64,000 bases of DNA, taken from NCBI GenBank assembly GCA_024691425.1, contig JAILNQ010000056.1:1-64000 (forward strand). Reading direction: 5' to 3'. Shown here piece after piece: positions 51,859 through 60,160 of this stretch. The DNA comes from Lachnospiraceae bacterium (GTDB taxonomy: Bacteria; Bacillota; Clostridia; Lachnospirales; Lachnospiraceae). The notes under the pieces are model-generated. The model ran no database searches and was not told the origin of the DNA. It saw only the letters and a list, made by a program, of their open reading frames with translations. How positions within the stretch are numbered: position 1 is the stretch's first letter; each line of letters opens with the position of its first letter. The translations under genes and the position numbers were made by a program.

Positions 51859-52498
51859 TGCAGTGATCTTTGACCTTGACGGAACGCTTCTTGATACGTC
51901 AGAAGGCGTGTGTGCATCTGTAGCGCATGCGATAGAGACGCTGTGTCTCGAACCGCTCGGCCAGGATGTTCTGAAGACCTTCATCGGACCGCCGATACAG
52001 AAGTCATTTGCACGCATATATAATATGACACCTGAAGAAGCAGCCGGTGCGGCCGCGATCTTCCGCGACACATATAAGGATAAGGATCTTCTGCGGGCCG
52101 TGCCGTATGAAGGGATAGTTGATACGATAAAGGCGCTCTCTAAGGCCGGGATAAAGACCGCGGTCGCTACATACAAAAGGCAGGATTATACGATGCGGCT
52201 CCTTACGCATTTCGGATTTGACAAGATATGCGACAGCATATGCGGCTCTGATGCCGAAGGAAAGCTGACCAAAAAGGATATAATCGTGAACGCTATGCAT
52301 TCTGTCGGAGTTACTGACAAGTCGCGCGCGCTTATGGTCGGGGACAGCGATAATGATGCAATAGGTGCGGCCGAGATCGGGATGCCGTTTCTCGGAGTAA
52401 CATACGGATTCGGCTTTCCGGACAGTACATCGCTTGATGATTTCGAACCGATAGGGGCAGCATCTTCCCCTGAAGATATACTAAGGTATGTGCTATGA
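51845..52498 (+). CDS. HAD-family phosphatase, Gph/PpaX-like
   Basis: A 217-residue HAD hydrolase with motif I VIFDLDGTLLDTSEGV (~7), an alpha-helical C1 cap, motif II VATYKRQ where Thr/Tyr replace the usual Ser/Thr position, motif III Lys (KLTKKD), and motif IV MVGDSDNDAIGA (~167). It resembles phosphoglycolate phosphatases but the locus suggests a sugar phosphate substrate. ATG 51845 has GGAGAG just upstream, so it overlaps the aldolase by 14 bases; it then overlaps the ThDP enzyme by four bases, so the three enzymes are tightly coupled. Confidence 0.85.
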   Translation: MRNYDAVIFDLDGTLLDTSEGVCASVAHAIETLCLEPLGQDVLKTFIGPPIQKSFARIYNMTPEEAAGAAAIFRDTYKDKDLLRAVPYEGIVDTIKALSKAGIKTAVATYKRQDYTMRLLTHFGFDKICDSICGSDAEGKLTKKDIIVNAMHSVGVTDKSRALMVGDSDNDAIGAAEIGMPFLGVTYGFGFPDSTSLDDFEPIGAASSPEDILRYVL

Positions 52499-54312
52499 AG
52501 ATAAAGGTTTCTGAATACATTGCGGATTTTTTCGTGAAGATGGGCGTTAAAGATGTCTTCATGATAACGGGCGGCGGCGCGATGCACCTTAATGATGCGT
52601 TAGGGCATAAGAGCGAGCTTGTCTGTACTTATGATCATCATGAACAGGCATGCGCCATCGCGGCCGAGGGCTATGCAAGGCTCACCGGGAAAATCGCACC
52701 GGTCTGCGTAACGAGCGGCCCCGGAGGAACTAATGCGATCACCGGCGTGGTAGGAGCATGGCAGGATTCCATACCGATGTTCGTGATCTCCGGACAGGTG
52801 AAATGCGAAACGACCACATGGTCGACTCTGGTTCCCCTGCGTCAGCTCGGTGACCAGGAATTCCAGATAATCGACTCGGTTAAGAACATGACGAAATATG
52901 CCGTCATGATCACCGATAAGAACACGATAAGGTATCATCTCGAAAAGGCATGGTTCCTGTGCAATAACGGCCGCAAAGGCCCTGTATGGCTCGATATCCC
53001 ACTTGACATCCAGGCAGCGATCGTTGAAACAGATGAGCTTCCCGGATATGAAGAGGATGATACCGAAAATCCCGTATACGACAGAAATGTCACAGAGCGG
53101 ATTTTCGAAAAGCTGAAAGAGTCCAGGCGTCCAGTGATCCTTGCGGGAACGGGAATAAACGTTGCAGGGGCGCGGGAGGAATTCATAAACTGTGCTGAAG
53201 CGCTCGGTATTCCTGTGCTAACGGCATGGAACGCTCATGATGTCATGCCTACGGATCATCCGCTGTTCTGCGGAAAGCCCGGAACGGTAGGGCTTCGCGG
53301 CGGCAACTTCATAGCTCAGAGTGCCGACCTTCTTCTCGTGCTCGGCTGCAGGATGAACATCAGGATCATCAGCTACAACAAGCATGAGTTTGCAAAGGAC
53401 GCATTCAAGATAGCAGTCGATATAGATGAGAACGAGCTTAAGAAGCCTACAGTAAAAATCGACATGCCGGTACATGCCGACGTACGTTCTGTCATGTCCG
53501 ACATAGCAAGATATGCAAAAGAGAACGGATATGAAGTCGGCGATGTACACTCTGCATGGCTTCGGCGTGCACGTGATGTCAACGGAAGATATCCGGCCGT
53601 CATTGAAAGCTACAGGCATACGGAAAAACTCAATCCCTATGTATTTCTTGAAGCGATGTTCGGCTGTCTCGAGGAAGGCGATGTTACCGTTACCGGAAAC
53701 GGCGGGGCATGCGTTATGGGCTTCCAGACGGCTGTCATAAAAAAGGGACAGAGAATTTTCACCAATTCAGGCTGCGCGGCTATGGGCTACGGCTTCCCTG
53801 CGGCGCTCGGTGCGGCAGTTGCAAGAAGGACGTTTGAAAACGGCAGGCGCGTTATCTGTCTTGACGGTGACGGAAGCTTCATGATGAACCTTCAGGAGCT
53901 TCAGACCGTAAAATACAACAGACTGAACTTAAAGATAATCATTCTCAGCAACAACGGTTACCATTCGATAAGACAGACACAGAGCAATCTGTTCGCCGGA
54001 CGGCCGCTGATCGGTGTGTGTGACGGTAACGGTGTTTCATTCCCGGATTTCTCGAAAGTAGCTCATGCTTTTGATATTCCGTATCTTCTCGTGGACAGCG
54101 AGGAAAATATTGAAAAGAAGATAAAAGAAGCGTTAGAATGCCCTGGACCGGTAATGATAGAGGCTGCGGTCGACGAAGGTCAGAACTTCGAGCCGAAGCT
54201 GTCATCGAAAGTCCACGAGGACGGCACGATAACATCTGCGGCAAACGATGATATGTTCCCGTTCCTTCCGAAGGAAGAATACGAGGCAGTAAAAGCTTAT
54301 CTGAAAGGATGA
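52495..54312 (+). CDS. ThDP-dependent enzyme, acetolactate synthase-like (IlvB fold)
   Basis: A 605-residue thiamine-diphosphate enzyme with the three IlvB-like domains. The catalytic Glu (~50, in CTYDHHEQACAIAAEGYAR), GPGGTNAITGVVGAWQDSIPMF, a central Rossmann domain and the ThDP/metal motif GDGSFMMNLQELQTVKYN...LSNNGYHSIRQTQ are visible. True acetolactate synthase genes usually lie with ilv genes; this one sits between sugar/HAD and glycosyltransferase genes. YerE-like enzymes of this fold add a two-carbon unit from pyruvate to a keto-sugar, a plausible model here. Its coupling to the aldolase and HAD suggests one pathway. The true donor and acceptor are not known. Confidence 0.78.
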   Translation: MKIKVSEYIADFFVKMGVKDVFMITGGGAMHLNDALGHKSELVCTYDHHEQACAIAAEGYARLTGKIAPVCVTSGPGGTNAITGVVGAWQDSIPMFVISGQVKCETTTWSTLVPLRQLGDQEFQIIDSVKNMTKYAVMITDKNTIRYHLEKAWFLCNNGRKGPVWLDIPLDIQAAIVETDELPGYEEDDTENPVYDRNVTERIFEKLKESRRPVILAGTGINVAGAREEFINCAEALGIPVLTAWNAHDVMPTDHPLFCGKPGTVGLRGGNFIAQSADLLLVLGCRMNIRIISYNKHEFAKDAFKIAVDIDENELKKPTVKIDMPVHADVRSVMSDIARYAKENGYEVGDVHSAWLRRARDVNGRYPAVIESYRHTEKLNPYVFLEAMFGCLEEGDVTVTGNGGACVMGFQTAVIKKGQRIFTNSGCAAMGYGFPAALGAAVARRTFENGRRVICLDGDGSFMMNLQELQTVKYNRLNLKIIILSNNGYHSIRQTQSNLFAGRPLIGVCDGNGVSFPDFSKVAHAFDIPYLLVDSEENIEKKIKEALECPGPVMIEAAVDEGQNFEPKLSSKVHEDGTITSAANDDMFPFLPKEEYEAVKAYLKG

Positions 54313-54315
54313 AAT

Positions 54316-55251
54316 ATGAGCAGGATATCAATAATCATTCCCGTATACTACAATGCAGACACACTCATGCTTCTTTATGAGGACATGAAGGCGAAGATTC
54401 TGCCGGATCTCGGGGATTACGAAATAGTCATGGTTGATGACGGCTCCGGTGACGATTCGTGGAAAGTCATGAACGATATCAGGGACATGGATGAGAACGT
54501 AAAGCTCGTCCGGCTGTCACGCAATTTCGGTGAGCATGCCGCGCTCCTTGCGGGTTTTGCTAACTGCTCGGGCGACTGCGCGGTCACGAAGCAGGCGGAC
54601 CTTCAGGAAGATTCGGAGCTCATAGTACGGCTTTACGACAAATGGAAAGATGGCAACAAGGTTGTTCTCGCGGTACGAGAGGAGAGGGATGAGCCTGCAG
54701 TCAAGAAGTTCTTTGCGAACCTCTATTATTCAATAGTGCGCAAGACGATAGACAAGAAAATGCCGAAGGGCGGGTTCGACTGCTATCTGCTCGACCGTCA
54801 GGCGATAGAAGTGCTCCTTCGCCTCGACGAGAAAAATTCATCGCTTTCGCTTCAGGTTCTGTGGATGGGCTTTAAGTCTGACAACGTCTATTTCCACAGA
54901 AAGGACAGGGAAGTAGGAGAATCCCGCTGGACTTTCTCTAAGAAATTCAAGCTCGTGCTCGATTCTATGATGAGCTTTTCATATTTCCCGATCAAGTTCA
55001 TGTCGGGATTCGGAGTCGTGATGGCGATTCTTGCATTCATCTGGATAATAGAAGTCCTTATAGAGTTCTTCGTAACAGGAACGCCTGTAAGGGGCTGGTC
55101 GACTCTGATGTGCCTCGTGCTTTTCTCAACAGGCATCATTCTTCTCATGCTCGGCGTGCTCGGAGAGTATCTGTGGAGAACGCTCGATGCAACGAGAAAC
55201 AGGCCGGTGTACATTGTTGACTGCGTTAAAGAGGCGGGTAAGAAGGAATGA
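54316..55251 (+). CDS. GT2 polyprenyl-phosphate sugar transferase, GtrB/DPM1-like
   Basis: A 311-residue family 2 glycosyltransferase that transfers a sugar from a nucleotide donor to a polyprenyl phosphate. The N-terminal GT-A domain has SIIIPVYYNADTL, the metal site MVDDGSGDDSW and ADLQED, and SRWTFSKKFKLVLDS; the C-terminal part has two membrane segments (FIWIIEVLIEFF, STGIILLMLGVLGEYLW). This is the GtrB/ArnC class. It overlaps an SMR-like gene by four bases, which in turn is followed by a GT-C-like protein, the same three-component order as in Gtr and Arn systems. Confidence 0.87.
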   Translation: MSRISIIIPVYYNADTLMLLYEDMKAKILPDLGDYEIVMVDDGSGDDSWKVMNDIRDMDENVKLVRLSRNFGEHAALLAGFANCSGDCAVTKQADLQEDSELIVRLYDKWKDGNKVVLAVREERDEPAVKKFFANLYYSIVRKTIDKKMPKGGFDCYLLDRQAIEVLLRLDEKNSSLSLQVLWMGFKSDNVYFHRKDREVGESRWTFSKKFKLVLDSMMSFSYFPIKFMSGFGVVMAILAFIWIIEVLIEFFVTGTPVRGWSTLMCLVLFSTGIILLMLGVLGEYLWRTLDATRNRPVYIVDCVKEAGKKE

Positions 55252-55586
55252 TAACGACCTATATATTCATTTTCCTGTTTTCGTCTTTCATTTCCGCGCT
55301 TTCGCAGATCCTGCTTAAGACAGCGGCAAAAAGACAGTACAGCTCCTGGATATATGAGTATCTCAACATCAGGGTAATATGCGCTTACGGAATATTCTTC
55401 CTTGCATCCCTTATCACGGTGTACTGCTATAAAGTTATACCTCTTTCCATAGGCGCGATGCTCGAAGCAAGCGGATACGTGTTCGTGACCGTACTCGGAA
55501 GAGTGATACTGAAGGAAAAAGTTTCAAGGCAGAAAATCATAGGCATGGCGCTTGTAATACTCGGTGTCATAGTCATCGCAGTCTGA
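55248..55586 (+). CDS. SMR/EamA-like small membrane protein, putative flippase (ArnE-like)
   Basis: A 112-residue, four-segment membrane protein (IFIFLFSSFISALSQILLKTAA; LASLITVYCYKVIPLSIGAMLEASGYVFVTVLGRVILKE; IGMALVILGVIVIAV). The size and the helix 3-4 pattern are those of SMR/ArnE-type transporters. It lies between a GT2 that makes polyprenyl-phosphate sugar and a GT-C-like acceptor enzyme, so flipping the lipid-linked sugar is the natural role. It overlaps the GT2 by four bases. Confidence 0.82.
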   Translation: MITTYIFIFLFSSFISALSQILLKTAAKRQYSSWIYEYLNIRVICAYGIFFLASLITVYCYKVIPLSIGAMLEASGYVFVTVLGRVILKEKVSRQKIIGMALVILGVIVIAV

Positions 55587-55591
55587 AAGAT

Positions 55592-57391
55592 ATGATTAAG
55601 TTTCTGAAAAAGAACTATGTATATATTTGTTTTCTCATATGCTTCTTATTGCTCCTTTGGCGCTCGTTCTTAGGCTTCTGCTGGACGGACGAGAGCTTTT
55701 ACGTTTCGACTGCGGACAGGTTCTTCAGAGGAGATGTTCCCCTTGTCGATGAATGGTACAGAACTCAGCTTTCATCGCTTATCATGCTTCCTTTTTATGC
55801 GCTGTATGTTCTGATCACGGGCGGAAATGCCGGGATCATTCTTTACTTCCGTATTCTCTATCTCGTTTTCTCAGCTTCCGTCTCGGCGGTATATTTCATA
55901 GTGCTGAAAAAGGAGCGCCCCGTATATATTGCAGGTGCTGCAGCTCTTTTCGTCATGTGTTATGCGCATCTTAACAATGCCACATTCTCATATTACATGC
56001 TGTCGGAGCTTTTCCTAGCGCTCGCTCTGATACTCATATATGACTGCAGAAGGTCAGAAAACATGGCAGTGCTTGTGTGCTCCGGAGTATTCATCGCCCT
56101 CTCGGTGCTCAGCATGCCCGCATTTGCCATCGGTTACGTCATCGTGCTGATCCTTGCAGCGGCAGTGCTTGTCGTATCCTTTATCAGATCGGTTCCTGAA
56201 AAGATAAGGAACATGATAGACGGTGCGTTCATCAGAAAAGCACTTCTTTTCACGTTCATAGGAATTCTCATTCCAGCTTTTATTTTTGCTGCGTACATGA
56301 TGAGCCGTGCGGATTTTTCCCGTCTGTTTGAAACGCTCCCGTATGCGCTCGTTGACAGGGAACATAGCAACACATTCGGATATTACATAAGAAAGCCGCA
56401 CAGGAGCCTTATGGAAGTATACGGTTTGTGGACATACTGTTCGTACATTCTCATTGCCATATGTGCAATTTTCGGAAGATGGCTGAAAAAACGTCCTTTC
56501 TGCTATTTCGCCGTTCTTGCCGATATTGTGATATTTGCAGCGATGGCCATACGCTCGTTCGGGCATACCGGATACATACAGGCTGCGTTCTTTATGTTCA
56601 TGATCCCGGTGTTTTTCATATCCGAGAAGAAGGATAGCGCGTTGTTTTCGCTCATGGCCGTACCGTCTGTTCTCGTCGCGCTCATATACTGTTTCGCTTC
56701 GAGCGATTTTCTGTATGTAATGGCGATAGGCTTTGCGATAAGTTCGGGTGCGGGTGTCTGCGTGCTCTATGATTTTGCTGAAGGAAATCTTGCATCATCT
56801 GACGGAAATACGGCGCTGAAGACGGCGGTGAAGGCGGGGATTGTTATTGCATGCGCATACAGTCTCTGCATCACTTTCTATCTCAGGATCAAGAACGTGT
56901 ACAGGGATGCGCCGATATGGAGGCTCAGCTGTGCCATACAAGAGGGTGTTGCAAAAGGTCTTTATACAACCAAAGAGCACCTTGAGCTTTATAATGATGT
57001 CTGCTCGGTCATTGATGAATACTTAAGCGATACTGAGCATTTTGAGATCATCAGCGGCAATCCCGACGGAAACGTTCTTTTCTCGAAAATCCTTCCGTGG
57101 GGATATGCGGCCTCCTCTCTCGACTGCGGCTATCCGACGACATGGAGGGCAACGGCCTACGACGAGGAGCAGCTGGAAAAATACTACGGCATTAACACTG
57201 ATGCCGTCCCTGATGTTATAATAGTGCTCGACAGCGTGTACGGTTCATATGATGCCGCGGGGGATACGGAGGATGATCATATCCCGAATCTCGATGAGAT
57301 GAGCGGTTACTGGAAAGATTACATAGCTAAGAACGGATTTACCGAGACGCCTGTAAAGTGCGGAAAGCTTTACTGCAGACCGAAGAAATAG
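55592..57391 (+). CDS. GT-C-like polytopic glycosyltransferase
   Basis: A 599-residue membrane protein with about ten to twelve segments and a C-terminal soluble domain (~470-599). The first exoplasmic loop carries the acidic pair in FCWTDESFYVSTADRFFRGD, as expected for GT-C enzymes, followed by PLVDEWYRTQLSSLIMLPFY. It would transfer a sugar from polyprenyl phosphate to a surface glycan or protein. It starts five bases after the SMR-like gene and is the last of the three-component set. I cannot assign a CAZy family by eye; the fold and acidic pair are the evidence. Confidence 0.75.
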   Translation: MIKFLKKNYVYICFLICFLLLLWRSFLGFCWTDESFYVSTADRFFRGDVPLVDEWYRTQLSSLIMLPFYALYVLITGGNAGIILYFRILYLVFSASVSAVYFIVLKKERPVYIAGAAALFVMCYAHLNNATFSYYMLSELFLALALILIYDCRRSENMAVLVCSGVFIALSVLSMPAFAIGYVIVLILAAAVLVVSFIRSVPEKIRNMIDGAFIRKALLFTFIGILIPAFIFAAYMMSRADFSRLFETLPYALVDREHSNTFGYYIRKPHRSLMEVYGLWTYCSYILIAICAIFGRWLKKRPFCYFAVLADIVIFAAMAIRSFGHTGYIQAAFFMFMIPVFFISEKKDSALFSLMAVPSVLVALIYCFASSDFLYVMAIGFAISSGAGVCVLYDFAEGNLASSDGNTALKTAVKAGIVIACAYSLCITFYLRIKNVYRDAPIWRLSCAIQEGVAKGLYTTKEHLELYNDVCSVIDEYLSDTEHFEIISGNPDGNVLFSKILPWGYAASSLDCGYPTTWRATAYDEEQLEKYYGINTDAVPDVIIVLDSVYGSYDAAGDTEDDHIPNLDEMSGYWKDYIAKNGFTETPVKCGKLYCRPKK

Positions 57392-57426
57392 CTGATACAG
57401 CGTAATAAAGGACGGAAGGAAAAGAA

Positions 57427-58527
57427 ATGATACCTGTAAATGAACTTGTAAGAGGATTCAGGCTTTACCAGAAAGAATATGAGGATAAGGCGCTCGAGGT
57501 ATTGAGAAGCGGATGGTATGTTCTCGGAAAGGAAGTATCATCATTTGAAGAAGAGTTCGCAACCGCACTCGGAAAAGGATGCTCGTGTGCGGGAGTTGAT
57601 AACGGGCTCGATGCGATCACGCTCGGACTTGAGGCCGCGGGGATAAAAGAGGGCGACGAAGTTATCGTGCAGGCAAACGGATACATTGCCACGATGCTCG
57701 GAATAATGCAGTGCGGGGCAGTGCCGGTTTTCGTTGAGCCGGATGAATACTATCAGCTTGATGCCGACAGGATAGAGGATGCGATTACGCCTGCAACGAA
57801 GGCAGTACTGGTCACGCATCTTTACGGTCAGGCGACGCGCATGGATGCTGTAACTGCTATATGCAAAAAGCATGATCTTGCTCTCTTCGAGGACTGCGCA
57901 CAGTCACACTTTGCACCATACAAAGGTGTCAATACGGGACTTTTCGGCAAGGCTTCTTTCTTCAGTTTTTATCCGACGAAAAATCTCGGGGCGTTCGGCG
58001 ACGGGGGCGCCGTTGTATCGACGGATCCCGCGATCATAGAAAAGGTCAAGGTGCTCAGGAACTACGGCAGCGACAGGAGATATCACAACATAGAGATAGC
58101 CGGCAATATGAGGCTAGATGAGATACAGGCGGGACTTCTTAGGGTAAGGCTTTCACATATGGATGAGCTTCTTGCGAACAGGCGTCACATCGCCTCCCGG
58201 TATCTTTCCGAAATAAAAAACCCGAAGATCACTCTGCCGCTTATAGCCGATGGCTGCGATCATACATGGTATCAGTTCATTGTCCGTGCGGATGATCAGA
58301 GCGCATTCATGTCATTCCTCAAGTCTGAAGGAGTTGCAACTGATATTTCCTGGCAGGTGCCGCCGTACCTTCAGCCGTGCATGAAGGAGAAGTTCGGATA
58401 TAAGAGCGGTGATTTTCCCGTAACGGAAGAGCTGTGCGCGCATATCGTTACGCTTCCCATGATGGAGTTCATGGAAGAGGATGAGATAACGAAAGTCATC
58501 GATGCGGTAAACCGTTATAAGTCATAG
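57427..58527 (+). CDS. DegT/DnrJ/EryC1-family PLP sugar aminotransferase
   Basis: A 366-residue PLP-dependent aminotransferase that usually aminates a nucleotide-linked keto-sugar. The catalytic Lys is at ~185 in FFSFYPTKNLGAFGDGGAVV; further family segments are SGWYVLGKEVSSFEEEFATALG, VDNGLDAITLGLEA, LYGQATRMDAV, FEDCAQSH and NMRLDEIQAGLLRVRL. GGAAGGAAAAG precedes the ATG. It is separated from the GT-C-like gene by 35 bases and so belongs to the same glycan locus. This suggests a 3- or 4-amino deoxysugar; regulators and 2-deoxy-scyllo-inosamine-type enzymes share the fold. Confidence 0.9.
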   Translation: MIPVNELVRGFRLYQKEYEDKALEVLRSGWYVLGKEVSSFEEEFATALGKGCSCAGVDNGLDAITLGLEAAGIKEGDEVIVQANGYIATMLGIMQCGAVPVFVEPDEYYQLDADRIEDAITPATKAVLVTHLYGQATRMDAVTAICKKHDLALFEDCAQSHFAPYKGVNTGLFGKASFFSFYPTKNLGAFGDGGAVVSTDPAIIEKVKVLRNYGSDRRYHNIEIAGNMRLDEIQAGLLRVRLSHMDELLANRRHIASRYLSEIKNPKITLPLIADGCDHTWYQFIVRADDQSAFMSFLKSEGVATDISWQVPPYLQPCMKEKFGYKSGDFPVTEELCAHIVTLPMMEFMEEDEITKVIDAVNRYKS

Positions 58528-58559
58528 AGTTTTCATCCCAAAATCGAAAAACCAAAAAC

Positions 58560-58593
58560 ACCTATTGACAAGGTAGGTAAATAAGTATATGCT
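58560..58593 (+). promoter_or_regulatory. Promoter of the Rrf2 gene with overlapping dyad
   Basis: TTGACA (58565-58570), 17-base spacer, TATGCT (58588-58593). ACCTA (58560-58564) and TAGGT (58574-58578) form an inverted repeat around the -35, a likely autoregulatory site for the Rrf2 protein. Confidence 0.6.
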
Positions 58594-58618
58594 TTAGAGC
58601 AAAAGTGAGGGCAGGCAT

Positions 58619-59029
58619 ATGATGATTTCAACCAAGGGGCGTTATGCCTTAAGAGTCATGGCTCGGCTTGCTGAAAGCGGCGAGGGGGAGCTAATTCCTC
58701 TTAAAGACATAGCGAGCGATCAGGGTATAAGTCTTAAATATCTTGAAAGCATAATGCACATACTTGTAAAGAGCAAGCTCGTTGAGGGAGCCTCCGGCAA
58801 GGGAGGCGGATACAGGCTTACAAGACCGGCAGAAAAATATACCCTCGGTGAGGTGCTTAGGATAACTGAAGGCACGCTCGATCCTGTAGCCTGTGCGGCG
58901 ATCGAAGGCGAGTACTGTGCGAAATCCGAGCACTGCAGAACGTTTCCGATGTGGAAGGAGCTTTCGGACCTTATAAACGGATTCCTTGACAGCCGTACGG
59001 TTGCGGACCTTGTTTGCCGAAAAGACTGA
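58619..59029 (+). CDS. Rrf2-family regulator, IscR-like
   Basis: A 136-residue winged-helix regulator. It starts MISTKGRYALRVMARLAE, has the recognition helix ISLKYLESIMHILVKSKLVEGA and a cysteine cluster Cys92-x7-Cys100-x5-Cys106 (ACAAIEGEYCAKSEHC), as in Fe-S-sensing IscR-type members. It may repress its own promoter, which carries the dyad ACCTA-N9-TAGGT. In many Clostridia such a gene is followed by iscS, iscU and mnmA; here mnmA follows directly. ATG 58619 and 58622 are both possible starts. Confidence 0.88.
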   Translation: MMISTKGRYALRVMARLAESGEGELIPLKDIASDQGISLKYLESIMHILVKSKLVEGASGKGGGYRLTRPAEKYTLGEVLRITEGTLDPVACAAIEGEYCAKSEHCRTFPMWKELSDLINGFLDSRTVADLVCRKD

Positions 59030-59042
59030 ACTGTGTTATATT
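59014..59042 (+). promoter_or_regulatory. Possible internal promoter before mnmA
   Basis: TTGCCG (59014-59019), 17 bases, TATATT (59037-59042), partly within the end of the Rrf2 gene. It could give mnmA expression independent of the Rrf2 promoter. Confidence 0.35.
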
Positions 59043-59061
59043 TTGTCGGGCAGGACTAGGC

Positions 59062-60138
59062 ATGAAACGAGTTATTGCAGGCATGTCGGGCGGCGTCGAC
59101 AGCGCGGTTGCGGCATTGCTTCTTAAACAATCCGGATATGATGTTATCGGTGTGACGTTGAGGACGTGGCAGTCTGATGGGACAGGTGAGAGCAGATGCT
59201 GCGAAATTGCGGATGCCGAGGCGGCGGCGAAGCAGATCGGGATTCCGTATCACAGCTTCAACTGTACATCGGTTTTCGAGGATAAAGTCATTGAGCCGTT
59301 TGTCTGCGCATATCTTGAAGGCCGGACTCCGAATCCGTGCATTGAATGCAACAGGTATGTCAAATGGGAAATGATGGCATACTATGCGAAGGTGCTCGAT
59401 GCAGACTATATAGCAACAGGCCATTATGCGAATGCCGTAAAGCTCGATAACGGCAGATACACGGTAAGAACTGCGGATCATGCGGCCAAAGATCAGACAT
59501 ACATGCTCTATAAGCTTACGCAGGAGCAGCTGTCGAGAACGTTGATGCCGCTCGGAAAACTCACAAAAGAAGAGGTAAGGCAAATAGCGGCCGAAAACGG
59601 CATAGGCGTTGCGGCAAAACCGGACTCTCAGGAAATATGTTTTGTACCGGATGATGATTATGCAGGTTTCATCGAGAAACGTCAGGAAGATCTGCCCGGT
59701 GAAGGTGATTTTGTGAACGAATCTGGCGAAGTGCTCGGAAAGCACAGAGGCATAATACACTATACCGTCGGTCAGCGCAAAGGCCTCGGAATATCAGCAG
59801 GACATCCTCTGTATGTCAGCAGGATAGACAGTAAAAAGAATGAAGTAGTCCTTTCGGATGAGGAAGCGCTCTTTGCCAGAACGGTCGTATGTTCAGATGT
59901 GAATTTCCTTAGCATTCCCGGAATCGGGAAAGGTGAGAAAATAAGCTGCAGTGCCCGGATAAGGTATCATCATACCCCGGCACCTGCAACGGCCGAAATG
60001 AAAGATGACAGGCTCGTGATCACGTTTGATGAGTCGGTAAGGGCCGCGGCCCCCGGACAGTCGGCCGTGATGTATGACCTGGATGGATGTGTTATCGGCG
60101 GAGGCATTATAGTAGGTGCCTGCGATCAGATAGATTGA
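59062..60138 (+). CDS. mnmA: tRNA-specific 2-thiouridylase
   Basis: A 358-residue enzyme that makes 2-thiouridine at wobble position 34 of tRNAs for Glu, Gln and Lys. It has the ATP-pyrophosphatase loop AGMSGGVDSAVAALLL, a catalytic Cys in TPNPCIECNRYVKW (~100), a second Cys in SQEICFVPDDDYAGF (~196) and a C-terminal beta-barrel (VGQRKGLGISAGHPLYV). The track start 59014 lies in the previous gene; ATG 59062 gives MKRVIAGMSGGVDS with an AGGA upstream. Sulfur must come from a cysteine desulfurase encoded elsewhere, since no iscS is adjacent. Confidence 0.96.
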   Translation: MKRVIAGMSGGVDSAVAALLLKQSGYDVIGVTLRTWQSDGTGESRCCEIADAEAAAKQIGIPYHSFNCTSVFEDKVIEPFVCAYLEGRTPNPCIECNRYVKWEMMAYYAKVLDADYIATGHYANAVKLDNGRYTVRTADHAAKDQTYMLYKLTQEQLSRTLMPLGKLTKEEVRQIAAENGIGVAAKPDSQEICFVPDDDYAGFIEKRQEDLPGEGDFVNESGEVLGKHRGIIHYTVGQRKGLGISAGHPLYVSRIDSKKNEVVLSDEEALFARTVVCSDVNFLSIPGIGKGEKISCSARIRYHHTPAPATAEMKDDRLVITFDESVRAAAPGQSAVMYDLDGCVIGGGIIVGACDQID

Positions 60139-60160
60139 ACAATAGCAGGAGGTAGAGATT

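Noticed and set aside
59056-59760. 234-residue minus-strand ORF over mnmA
   Set aside because: Antisense shadow of mnmA, with no family resemblance.
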